64,000 bases of DNA, taken from assembly GCA_019424905.1 (NCBI GenBank), contig JAHYYP010000008.1, forward strand, positions 1 to 64,000. The letters run 5' to 3'. The notes under the pieces are model-generated. The model did no database searches. It worked only from the letters and a program-made list of their open reading frames with translations, and was not told the origin of the DNA. How positions within the stretch are numbered: the first letter of the stretch is position 1; each line of letters begins with the position of its first letter. This document shows, piece by piece, positions 18,931-26,141 of this stretch. The position numbers and the translations under genes are program-made. This DNA is from Collinsella sp. (GTDB taxonomy: Bacteria; Actinomycetota; Coriobacteriia; Coriobacteriales; Coriobacteriaceae).

Positions 18931-18968
18931 AGAAAAGCGGGACCCGCCGAGCAATCGGCAGGCCCCGC
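18931..18968 (-). terminator. Intrinsic terminator of the rplM-rpsI operon
   Basis: GCGGGGCCTGCCGA and CGGCGGGTCCCGC form a long stem with a short loop. On the minus strand a TTTTCTTTTTC run follows. It lies 32 nt after the rpsI stop. Confidence 0.88.
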
Positions 18969-19000
18969 TTGTACATTGTATCTCGTAAGGAGATAAAACC

Positions 19001-19396
<396 letters not shown>

Positions 19397-19398
19397 CT

Positions 19399-19842
19399 TT
19401 AAGCCTCCAGCTCAATCTTCGTGGGGTTCTGGGCAGCGTGCGGATGCTCGGCACCAGCGTAGACCTTAAGTTTGGTCATCTGGGCACGGCCGAGGGTGGT
19501 CTTGGGCAGCATACCGCGAACGGCGCGCTCGATGACCTTCTCCGGGTGCTTCTCCATAGCCTGGCGGAAGCTCTCAGCCTTGAGGCCGCCGTTGTAGCCG
19601 CTGTGGCGATAATAGGTCTTCGTGTCGGCCTTGTTACCGGTAAGCTGGACCTTATCGGCGTTGATGACGACAACGAAGTCGCCGCAGTCGCTGTTGGGCG
19701 TGAACTGGGGCTTGTTCTTACCGCGCAGGATCATTGCGATCTGGGTGGCAAGACGGCCCAGGACAGCACCATCGGCGTCGACGAGAACCCAGTTGCGCTG
19801 GACCTCGCCCTGCTTGGCGTAGTGAGTCGATTTCGAAATCAC
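19399..19842 (-). CDS. rplM: 50S ribosomal protein L13
   Basis: 147 residues, normal for uL13. Family features are [43 protein letters not shown] and [24 protein letters not shown]. The start codon is GTG at 19842 (minus), 5 nt after GGAGGAG. The gene leads the rplM-rpsI operon from the promoter at 19909-19936. The roughly 60-nt leader can form a small CAGAG ... CTCTG hairpin, which might be an autoregulatory site; that is weak. Confidence 0.98.
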   Translation of the reverse strand: MISKSTHYAKQGEVQRNWVLVDADGAVLGRLATQIAMILRGKNKPQFTPNSDCGDFVVVINADKVQLTGNKADTKTYYRHSGYNGGLKAESFRQAMEKHPEKVIERAVRGMLPKTTLGRAQMTKLKVYAGAEHPHAAQNPTKIELEA

Positions 19843-19908
19843 TTAGACTCCTCCATGTACAGTACGTGTTGTTACAGAGATTCACGGGGCTCTGCAAGTA
19901 ACCCGTCC

Positions 19909-19936
19909 ATATTACCCCGCTCGCCGTACGAGTCAA
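19909..19936 (-). promoter_or_regulatory. Sigma-70-type promoter of rplM-rpsI
   Basis: On the minus strand TTGACT (19936-19931) is followed after 16 nt by TAATAT (19914-19909). The predicted start lies about 60 nt before the rplM GTG. It is one of the clearest housekeeping promoters in the window. Confidence 0.75.
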
Positions 19937-20036
19937 CAGGTATTTTGGCTCCGACCAGAGTTTCTGCACATGTCATCCACGAGCCGTGATTTTTCCAACT
20001 CTTTAGCTGTTGTCATTTTTTGAGGGTTCGCCGTCG

Positions 20037-20915
20037 CTAGCGCTCAACGAACTCTTGGATTTCCGCGAGCAGGCGCTTTGCCTCCTGACGGCCCTGGATA
20101 TACAGGTCCAAAAGCTTTGCCGGATCGTGCTCGACATGGCCGACCTCGACCGGCTTTTGCGGAGCGACGACCAACGCACGGCCCTCGCGCTCATACTTCC
20201 ATAGGTGCATGCGCTGTATGTTGTAACGGTCGTGGCGCGTCTCGATAGCCTCGAGCAGATAGGGGTAATCGGCATAGCGCGCACGCGCCGCCGGCAAAAA
20301 CTCGTAGGGCTTTTTCTCATACGAGCGGTCCTGGGTGACGATGACAACCGCGCGCTCGAAGCCGGCCTCCTCCAGCACATGCTCGATAGGAACCGAATCG
20401 GCTACGCCGCCGTCGACGTATTTGTGCCCGTCGATCTCGACCGGCGGCGTCACCAGCGGCAGCGACGTCGAGGCGCGCACGGCGTCGAGGTCGAGCACGG
20501 CGCTTTTGACCGGCAGGTAGGCAGCGGTTCCAAACAGCATGTCCGTCGCGACGGCGTACATCTCGATAGGGCTGGCGTCGAACGTCTCGTTATCAAAAGG
20601 ATCCAGGCGGTCCTGGACGTCGTTGAAGATAAAGTCGTAACCCACGATGGAACCCGTGGACGCAAACGACGCGGCGCCCATGTAGCGGCTGTCGTTGCAG
20701 AAGGTCAAATTGACTCGGTTGGTGCGACCGATCTGGTGCGACTTGTAGTTGACGCCATTGAGCGCACCGGCCGAGACGCCGTACACCGCCGGAATTTCGA
20801 CACCGGCCTCCATGAGAACGTCGAGCACGCCGGCGGTAAACTGCCCACGAAAACTGCCACCCTCCAAGACGAGCGCGACCTTGCCGGCGTTCTTTGCCTT
20901 ATCTTCTGCAGTCAT
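20037..20915 (-). CDS. Patatin-like phospholipase (YjjU-type serine hydrolase)
   Basis: A 292-residue patatin-family hydrolase. The catalytic dyad is visible: YGVSAG with Ser at 48 and the DGGVADS block near 176 with the Asp. LEGGSFRGQFTAGVL near 18-32 is the oxyanion loop. Bacterial YjjU-like members are predicted lipid acyl hydrolases; no signal peptide is seen, so it likely acts at the inner face of the membrane. The ATG at 20915 has AGGAGGT with good spacing. It stands alone upstream of rplM, which has its own promoter. Confidence 0.9.
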   Translation of the reverse strand: MTAEDKAKNAGKVALVLEGGSFRGQFTAGVLDVLMEAGVEIPAVYGVSAGALNGVNYKSHQIGRTNRVNLTFCNDSRYMGAASFASTGSIVGYDFIFNDVQDRLDPFDNETFDASPIEMYAVATDMLFGTAAYLPVKSAVLDLDAVRASTSLPLVTPPVEIDGHKYVDGGVADSVPIEHVLEEAGFERAVVIVTQDRSYEKKPYEFLPAARARYADYPYLLEAIETRHDRYNIQRMHLWKYEREGRALVVAPQKPVEVGHVEHDPAKLLDLYIQGRQEAKRLLAEIQEFVER

Positions 20916-21001
20916 ATTGACCTCCTGCGATTGCGTTTTGACTTTCTTCTACCCAGTTTTGGGATGGAGGGCGCGCAGGTTTTTTGAGGCGGCAGGTGAA
21001 G

Positions 21002-21249
21002 CGGAAAGTGCGTCCCAGTTTGAGGCGGGATTACGGGATGCGCTTTCCGCTTGGACCGCCGTTGGGAAAGCGCGACCCGTTCTGAGCGCGGATTCCAGGA
21101 TGAACTATCCGCTTGAGGCGTCTTCCGGAAAATGAATCCCATTCCGAACGTCGATTCCGGGATGCAGTTTCCGCTTGAAACGTCATCCGGAAACCGCATC
21201 CCAGTCTGAGCCGGAATTCTGGGATGGATTTTCCGCCTTGGGCGACGTT
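21002..21249. repeat. Tandem array of four 62-bp units, each a ~48-nt hairpin
   Basis: Hairpin units start at 21002, 21064, 21126 and 21188, an exact 62-bp period. Each unit opens with (C/G)GGAAA, then an ATCCC-like word, a TCTGAG/TCCGAA loop, GGGAT and finally (T)TTTCCG, followed by a ~14-nt CTTG(A/G)- linker. Copies differ at many positions, but the differences often keep the CGGAAA/TTTCCG and ATCCC/GGGAT pairing. A degraded further unit may precede at about 20940. Open frames through it are repeat artefacts. Confidence 0.8.
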
Positions 21250-21427
21250 GATGCGGGGCATGGCAGGCTGCAGTCCGATCGGCATCGCATCTGCATAGGG
21301 TTGAAGCTTTGCGCGGAGAATCTGCGTATTTGCTGCGCAAATCCGCTCCGGCTTCGGCCGCCTGCCGGCGCCCTCGCCCGCGGGCTAAAAACGCTCACGC
21401 GTTTTCTTTACGCCCGCGCCCTGCACA

Positions 21428-21444
21428 GAGTTCGATTCTCCGCG
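21428..21444 (+). repeat. 17-nt inverted copy of the tmRNA T-arm sequence
   Basis: GAGTTCGATTCTCCGCG at 21428-21444 on the plus strand is identical to the T-arm/acceptor segment of ssrA, which occupies 21511-21527 in the opposite direction. tmRNA and tRNA 3' ends are common phage and island integration targets, so this may be an attachment-site remnant. An integrase gene is not present nearby. The surrounding 21250-21427 holds only GC-rich sequence without a supported gene. Confidence 0.5.
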
Positions 21445-21459
21445 GTATCTATATGTAAT

Positions 21460-21493
21460 AAAAAAGCAGGTAGAGACACTTCTCTACCTGCTT
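21460..21493 (-). terminator. Intrinsic terminator of ssrA
   Basis: AAGCAGGTAGAGA (21464-21476) and TCTCTACCTGCTT (21481-21493) form a perfect 13-bp stem with a 4-nt loop. On the minus strand TTTTTTATTAC follows. It lies 9 nt after the tmRNA 3' end. Confidence 0.92.
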
Positions 21494-21501
21494 GTAACTA
21501 T

Positions 21502-21865
21502 TGGTGGAGGCGCGGAGAATCGAACTCCGGTCCACGAAAGCCCCTTGATTGGCATCTCCAAGCTCAGTCGCTGGTTTAGTCTCGGACGCCTTGCGCGCAG
21601 CGACACGCTCGCGACGTCCTAACCGGTTCGGTCTTAGCCCGCGCCATACCGATTACGTGCGCAGGAGCATTCCCCTAAGATGACGTCGCGCCGGTGTCGG
21701 GGAAATCACCGGGTTGACGCGCCGCTATAAATTAAGCAGCGAGAGCCATAGGCTCAAAAGAAGAGTTGTTGTCAATTCAATTTGACGGTACCCCTGTTTA
21801 ACGAGGCGAGGAGACCTCGGCTTGCTTCCTCTCTCAGAGCTATCGTGTCGAAACCAGTCGCCCCC
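21502..21865 (-). ncRNA. ssrA: Transfer-messenger RNA (tmRNA)
   Basis: One-piece tmRNA of 364 nt that, with SmpB, rescues stalled ribosomes and tags the nascent protein. The 5' end GGGGGCGACTGGTTTCGAC pairs with the 3' end CGCCTCCACCA over 7 bp of acceptor stem. The T-arm GGAGTTCGATTCTCC is intact and CCA is encoded. The tag reading frame runs from about 21773 down to the TAA at 21734-21732 and reads DNNSSFEPMALAA after the initial alanine. The ALAA end is the expected degradation signal. Pseudoknot-rich GC stretches follow the tag. Confidence 0.95.
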
Positions 21866-22104
21866 GAATGTCGGGAAAGTCTGGATGGTATCGGGCCTGC
21901 AAACACCCGATAACCGTCGACTTTTCAAGGAACATACGGGGCGAGCCCCGCTTGTGGAGTGTTATCTTACCACGTTCTGAAAGCGGACAGCTGTTCTATG
22001 CACGAGCTGTGAAGACCCCAATGTGCGCCGCACTTCGCACTTTTGTTACCGATCGCGTCACGTATATTTTCGCCAAGCAAAATTGACCCGTCGAAAGGAC
22101 CGTT

Positions 22105-22539
22105 ATGGATACCAAACAGCAACTCGTCGATGCCCTCGCAGGCCTGGGCTCAACCATTACCGAAGCTATGGATGTCATCGAGGGCTTTGTCCCCTGCGGA
22201 CATCCCGCCCTCACGGTATCGAACGCACTCGTCGCGCTGGACGTTGACGATGATGCAGCTCTCGCCCAGCAGCTTGAGACCGTCGAGGGCTTTATCGACC
22301 ACGTGAGTGAGAACCGCGGCGTGGCCGCCTACCACGGTATCGAGGTCGAGCTCGCGGGTCCCAAAGCCGATCTGCTCGCAGCAATCCGCGAGGTAGGCGC
22401 CCTCATGCAGACCGCAGGCGTCAAGAACACCCAGGTCAACGAGTGGGTCTACCGCAGTCTGGCAGCACTCGACAGCTCCGACGAAAAGGCAGCCGAGCAG
22501 CTCGCAGAAAGTCCCGCCATTAAGGCCGAGCTTTTGTAA
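22105..22539 (+). CDS. Hypothetical protein next to ssrA
   Basis: A 144-residue acidic, mostly helical protein that I do not recognise. It starts MDTKQQLVDALAGLGSTITE and holds one Cys (VPCGHPAL). There are no membrane segments or signal peptide. The ATG at 22105 has AAAGGA 6 nt upstream. The gene is flanked by the ssrA 5' region and, convergently, by a PIN toxin gene. A GC-rich imperfect hairpin (22548-22584) between them lacks a T-run. Codon use matches the chromosome, so it is probably a real conserved gene. Confidence 0.7.
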   Translation: MDTKQQLVDALAGLGSTITEAMDVIEGFVPCGHPALTVSNALVALDVDDDAALAQQLETVEGFIDHVSENRGVAAYHGIEVELAGPKADLLAAIREVGALMQTAGVKNTQVNEWVYRSLAALDSSDEKAAEQLAESPAIKAELL

Positions 22540-22597
22540 ATAGCAGACGCGGGCCCCTTGGCGCATCGTCGTCCAAGAGGCCCGCAAACAGTTCGCG

Positions 22598-23113
22598 TCA
22601 ACCGATTGCCGCGCCGCCGCGTTCGGCCAAGGCAAGAATCGGCATCATTTGACAAGGTGTCTTTGCTGCAAGATCGGCATGTTCGAGCAGCTTTCGATCG
22701 TTTGTCACCAAGTAATCGACCTGCGCACGCTTGCACGCGGCGAGCACCAAGTTGTCCTCGTAATCGCGATGGAGCGCTAAGTATTTGTCGGCCAGCCAAA
22801 GGTCCGACGCATCTGCACCCACGGCCGTGGCGTTTTCGGTCATGTTCCGAACAAACGCCAACGCCGCATCGCCAATTGCGCGGGCAGACGCCTCGTCGAG
22901 CGCTGCCCCACTGGCAAGAACGCTACGCTTCAGCTCGTGTTGGACAACGTACAGCACGTCCTTGGCGATATGCACCGGAAAGAACAGCAATGCCCCCGTC
23001 TCCGCCGCCTGCCCAATAAACGCACGCGCGGCAAGCGACTCAGCATGGTCGACGCAAAACGAATCAACCCATACGTTGGCATCCACCATTATCTTGAGAG
23101 GCGCCCCGCTCAC
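22598..23113 (-). CDS. PIN-domain toxin (VapC-like ribonuclease)
   Basis: A 171-residue PIN-domain protein. The acidic metal-binding positions are visible: KIMVDANVWVD at the N-terminus, DYEDNLVLAACKRA near 117 and VDYLVTNDRKLLEH near 131. PIN toxins of TA systems cleave RNA. The GTG start at 23113 overlaps the antitoxin stop (GTGA) and follows AAGGGGAT. An internal ATG (MVDANVW) is possible. Order antitoxin-toxin with overlap is typical. The RHH-type partner is encoded by 23110-23445. Confidence 0.82.
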   Translation of the reverse strand: MSGAPLKIMVDANVWVDSFCVDHAESLAARAFIGQAAETGALLFFPVHIAKDVLYVVQHELKRSVLASGAALDEASARAIGDAALAFVRNMTENATAVGADASDLWLADKYLALHRDYEDNLVLAACKRAQVDYLVTNDRKLLEHADLAAKTPCQMMPILALAERGGAAIG

Positions 23114-23445
23114 TGGATCATCCCCTTTTGGCGATAATGCTCATCCATGGCGTCGGAATAGATTGCGTCCCAATCGCGATCGTCAGATACGGGCGACGTC
23201 GCGATGCCCAGGTCCGCGTAAAGCTGATCCGCCGCCGCCCATGATGCGGCGAACGGCGTATCGGGCGCGACGGTCTGCTGCCGGTCGTCGACGGCCGCAA
23301 GCACTTCCTCGCACTGCCCGCCACCCTGCGCGACCTTGGCCACCACCTTTTTGATGAGCTCGGGCAGTGACCCGCCCGAAAGCCGCAGCGCCTCCTCGGC
23401 ACGGTTCTTGACCTGGCGATCTACGCGAACGTTCACCTGCGCCAT
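23110..23445 (-). CDS. Ribbon-helix-helix antitoxin (RelB/DinJ-like)
   Basis: A 111-residue protein whose N-terminus MAQVNVRVDRQVKNRAEEAL followed by GGSLPELIKKVVAKVAQ looks like the RHH DNA-binding domain of DinJ/RelB antitoxins. The C-terminal half would neutralise the toxin. The ATG at 23445 is chosen for the family start; the ribosome-binding site there is poor. A GTG 18 nt upstream has GGGGGCGGG in front, so the true start is open. The gene overlaps the toxin start and lies behind a promoter flanked by GCTAGC boxes, consistent with autorepression. Confidence 0.75.
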   Translation of the reverse strand: MAQVNVRVDRQVKNRAEEALRLSGGSLPELIKKVVAKVAQGGGQCEEVLAAVDDRQQTVAPDTPFAASWAAADQLYADLGIATSPVSDDRDWDAIYSDAMDEHYRQKGMIQ

Positions 23446-23485
23446 GCCGCTAACAGCACCCACGTCGATCCCGCCCCCTTCAATT

Positions 23486-23532
23486 GCTAGCCATGCTAGC
23501 ACCACTATATAGAGAAGCTAGCACTTGGTCAA
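23486..23532 (-). promoter_or_regulatory. Promoter of the PIN/RHH operon with three GCTAGC operator boxes
   Basis: On the minus strand TTGACC (23532-23527), 17 nt, TATAGT (23509-23504) forms a good promoter. The palindrome GCTAGC occurs at 23517-23522 (spacer), 23495-23500 and 23486-23491 (around and after the start site). This suits an RHH repressor bound as several dimers. Confidence 0.7.
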
Positions 23533-23536
23533 ACGC

Positions 23537-23582
23537 AAAAGGCCTGCGCCCGGACGACACCGATGCCGTCTGGGCGCAGGCC
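23537..23582 (-). terminator. Intrinsic terminator of the P-type ATPase operon
   Basis: GGCCTGCGCCC and GGGCGCAGGCC form the base of a 16-bp stem with CGGACG/CGTCTG continuing inward. On the minus strand TTTTGCGTTTG follows. Confidence 0.85.
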
Positions 23583-23606
23583 AGATAACGTGGGCGAACA
23601 CGTCTG

Positions 23607-25682
23607 CTAACGCAGGTAAGCCTTCGCGTTGCTCAGGCTGTAGGCAATCGTCGAGCCGTTGTGCAGCAGTGACGACGTCTGCGGGGTAATCGCGCCGGTA
23701 ATACCCAATGCCAACAGAGCCGAGTTGGTGAGCATCACCTTAGAATAGGAGCTCGTCAGACGATCAACGAGGCCCTGGCTCATGCGGCGCAGGCGCACGA
23801 TTGCGGCCAGATCCGTATCGGTCAGGATGATATCGGCGACCTCCTTGGCGATGTCGCTTCCGCCACCCATTGCCAGCCCCACGTCGGCCAAACCGAGTGC
23901 CGGCGAATCGTTGACGCCGTCGCCCACCATGGCAACGTGGCGCCCCTCACCCTTAATGCGCTCCACATAAGCGTACTTGTCCTCGGGCAGCAGCTCGGCC
24001 TTAAACTCGTCGACACCCGCCTCGCGCGCAATGCGCTCGGCCGTGCGCTCCGAATCGCCCGTGAGCATAACGACATGCTTGACGCCCAGCGCATGTAGGT
24101 CGGCGATGGCCTCACGGACGCCGGGCTTGAGCGGATCCTCGATGCCGAGCACGCCGACGACCTTGCCGTCGACCGCCAGATACAGCGGCGACAGGCCTTG
24201 CATCTGGGACTCAATGCGCTCCTTAATGTCGGAATCGAGCTGCGCGCTCTCGTCCTCAAACACAAAGTGTGCCGAGCCGATAATCGCGCGACGCCCTTCG
24301 ATGGACGAAGCAATACCATGTGCCACGATGTACTCGACCGCAGCATGGCGCTCGCGGTGCTCGAGCCCGCGCTCGCGGGCGGCGTTGACCACGGCACGCG
24401 CCACCGGATGCGGGAAATGCTCCTCCAAGCAAGCGGAAAGGCGCAGGACCTCGTCCTTGCTCCAGCCATCTGTCGTCAGCACGCAAGCCAGGCGCGGCTG
24501 CGCCTCGGTAAGCGTGCCAGTCTTATCAAACACAATAGTGTCGGCCTTGGCAAACGACTCAAAGTACTTCGCGCCCTTGACCATGACGCCCATCTTGGCA
24601 GCATCGCTCATAGCGGTCATGACGGCAACGGAACCCGTGAGCTTGAGTGCGCACGAGTAGTCGACCATCAGTGCCGCCGAGGTCTTGATGAGGCTGCGGG
24701 TAGTAAGCGCAACCAGGCCCGCGAGCAGGAAGTTCCACGGGACGATCTTGTTGGCAAGGTCCTCCATGTGCGACTGGCCCTCGGACTTGAGCGAGTCGGC
24801 CGTCTGCACGAGCGAGACGATTGAGCGCAGCTTGGTCTGCGCCGTGTTGGCGCGCACGCGCACCAAGATGCTGCCGTCTTCCACGACGGTACCGGCGAAC
24901 ACGTCGTCGCCCACGCTGCGCTCGACGGCCAGCGGCTCGCCGGTCAGGGTCGCCTGGTTGACCATAGCGCTCCCCTGCTCGACAACACCGTCGATGCAGA
25001 TGGACATGCCAGTGCGCACGGCGACCAGATCGCCGGGCTCGAGCTCGGTCGCAGCAACGCTTACCTCGGTATCGCCGACGACCTTTTGCGCCTTGTCGGG
25101 TACATCGAGCAGCGAGTTGATGAGCTCGTTTTCGCTCATGGCGCGGGTGTAGTCCTCGAGCAGCTCGCCCACGTTGAGCAGGAACATTGTCTGGCCCGCG
25201 GTGTCGACATCACGCTTGACGAACGAAATGCCGATGGCCGAAGCGTCGAGCACGGGAACGGTCAGGCGCGGCTGCGCCAGCTCATGAAGGGCAGCGCGCA
25301 AAAATGCCATGTAACCGGCCACGACAAACACCGCACGCAGAGGCGTCGGCAAGAACCAGCGGCGCGCGTAGTGGGCGCCGACGAGTGTCGCCAGGTCCAT
25401 AACGAGTTTGTGCTTGCGCGGCTCAAGCTGCATCACATAGCCCGACTTGGCATCGGCGATAGCTTGAGCATCGAGTGCGCCCAAGGCGTCGAGCACGCTC
25501 GCGCGACGTGGCTCGTCGTATTCGAGCGCCATCTGGCCAATACGGCCATATACGCGCACCTTGTGCACGCCGTCGATATCGCCGCTGAGCTTAAGAAGTG
25601 CATCGAGATCGCTCTCTGGCACAGGACCCGCCAATTGAAGACGGGTCCTGCCGGGGATCTCGCTGATAATCGAGAATCTCAT
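23607..25682 (-). CDS. P1B-type heavy-metal-translocating ATPase
   Basis: A 691-residue membrane P-type ATPase. An N-terminal HMA-like segment (IISEIPGRTRLQL) lacks a CxxC pair. The actuator has LTGEPLAVE near 247, the membrane metal site is YSCALK near 341 instead of CPC, the phosphorylation site DKTGTLT is near 386 and the hinge GDGVNDSPAL is near 590. The SCALK-type site marks a P1B subgroup whose ion is not certain; iron, manganese or other divalent ions are options. It follows the DUF6110 gene by 18 nt, a recurring pair in Coriobacteria and Clostridia as far as I recall. The start ATG encodes MRFSIISEIP. Confidence 0.9.
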   Translation of the reverse strand: MRFSIISEIPGRTRLQLAGPVPESDLDALLKLSGDIDGVHKVRVYGRIGQMALEYDEPRRASVLDALGALDAQAIADAKSGYVMQLEPRKHKLVMDLATLVGAHYARRWFLPTPLRAVFVVAGYMAFLRAALHELAQPRLTVPVLDASAIGISFVKRDVDTAGQTMFLLNVGELLEDYTRAMSENELINSLLDVPDKAQKVVGDTEVSVAATELEPGDLVAVRTGMSICIDGVVEQGSAMVNQATLTGEPLAVERSVGDDVFAGTVVEDGSILVRVRANTAQTKLRSIVSLVQTADSLKSEGQSHMEDLANKIVPWNFLLAGLVALTTRSLIKTSAALMVDYSCALKLTGSVAVMTAMSDAAKMGVMVKGAKYFESFAKADTIVFDKTGTLTEAQPRLACVLTTDGWSKDEVLRLSACLEEHFPHPVARAVVNAARERGLEHRERHAAVEYIVAHGIASSIEGRRAIIGSAHFVFEDESAQLDSDIKERIESQMQGLSPLYLAVDGKVVGVLGIEDPLKPGVREAIADLHALGVKHVVMLTGDSERTAERIAREAGVDEFKAELLPEDKYAYVERIKGEGRHVAMVGDGVNDSPALGLADVGLAMGGGSDIAKEVADIILTDTDLAAIVRLRRMSQGLVDRLTSSYSKVMLTNSALLALGITGAITPQTSSLLHNGSTIAYSLSNAKAYLR

Positions 25683-25700
25683 AGTTTGTGCCTGGGAGCG

Positions 25701-25946
25701 TTACTCGGCTGCCTCGTCAGCAGCGGCCTCGCTCTGGGTGATGTAGGCCGCCTCGGCAACCATGTCGTCGACATTAGCCTTGGCCTGCTCGACCATGTCC
25801 TGGTAGCCGTTCTTGATGCGCATGCCGCACGCGATACCCTGCACGCAGGCGTTCTTTACCGGAGCGCTGGTGAGCAGCTTGATGCCGGCCGTGCCAAGCA
25901 GAAAACCGCCACCAACAAGCAGGGTGTTAAACGTCGACTTCTTCAT
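25701..25946 (-). CDS. DUF6110 family small membrane-associated protein
   Basis: An 81-residue protein starting MKKSTFNTLLVGGGFLLGTAG, with one N-terminal hydrophobic segment (about 8-24) followed by an amphipathic acidic tail ending ...SEAAADEAAE. It matches my memory of DUF6110, which travels with P1B ATPases. A partner or stabilising role is inference. The ATG at 25946 has AGGGAGAAG upstream. An in-frame extension of 48 nt is unlikely. It leads the operon with the ATPase. Confidence 0.82.
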   Translation of the reverse strand: MKKSTFNTLLVGGGFLLGTAGIKLLTSAPVKNACVQGIACGMRIKNGYQDMVEQAKANVDDMVAEAAYITQSEAAADEAAE

Positions 25947-26110
25947 GTTACTTCTCCCTTTTGCCGCATGGGGCGCGGCATGGTGCCTTAGCACCCGAGT
26001 TCATTAGTTAGCTCGAGCACGCTTTTGAAATACCTTAATTCTATCTAACTATCTAGGTCAGCCATGGCTAACCTTTTGAAAATTAGCGATGCGGAGTAAC
26101 CGATTGTCAA

Positions 26111-26134
26111 TGTGACAAAGGGACTGTCCCTTTG
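26111..26134. repeat. GGGACAG-type palindrome, copy C1
   Basis: TGTGACAAAGGGACTGTCCCTTTG contains the perfect palindrome CAAAGGGAC-T-GTCCCTTTG at 26116-26134. It lies directly after the stop of the ABC exporter gene (26142) and may help end its transcript. It is related to the copies at 30869 and 46578. Confidence 0.6.
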
Positions 26135-26141
26135 CCCCTTC

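Noticed and set aside
21002..21249. CRISPR array
   Set aside because: Repeats are palindromic along most of the unit, diverged from one another, and have no unique spacers or cas genes nearby.
20912..21340. Open frames through the 62-bp-period array
   Set aside because: They arise from the repeat period and have no start signal; the repeats are better explained as hairpin DNA or RNA.
22548..22584. Terminator between the small gene after ssrA and the PIN toxin
   Set aside because: The hairpin is imperfect with a long loop and no T-run on either strand.
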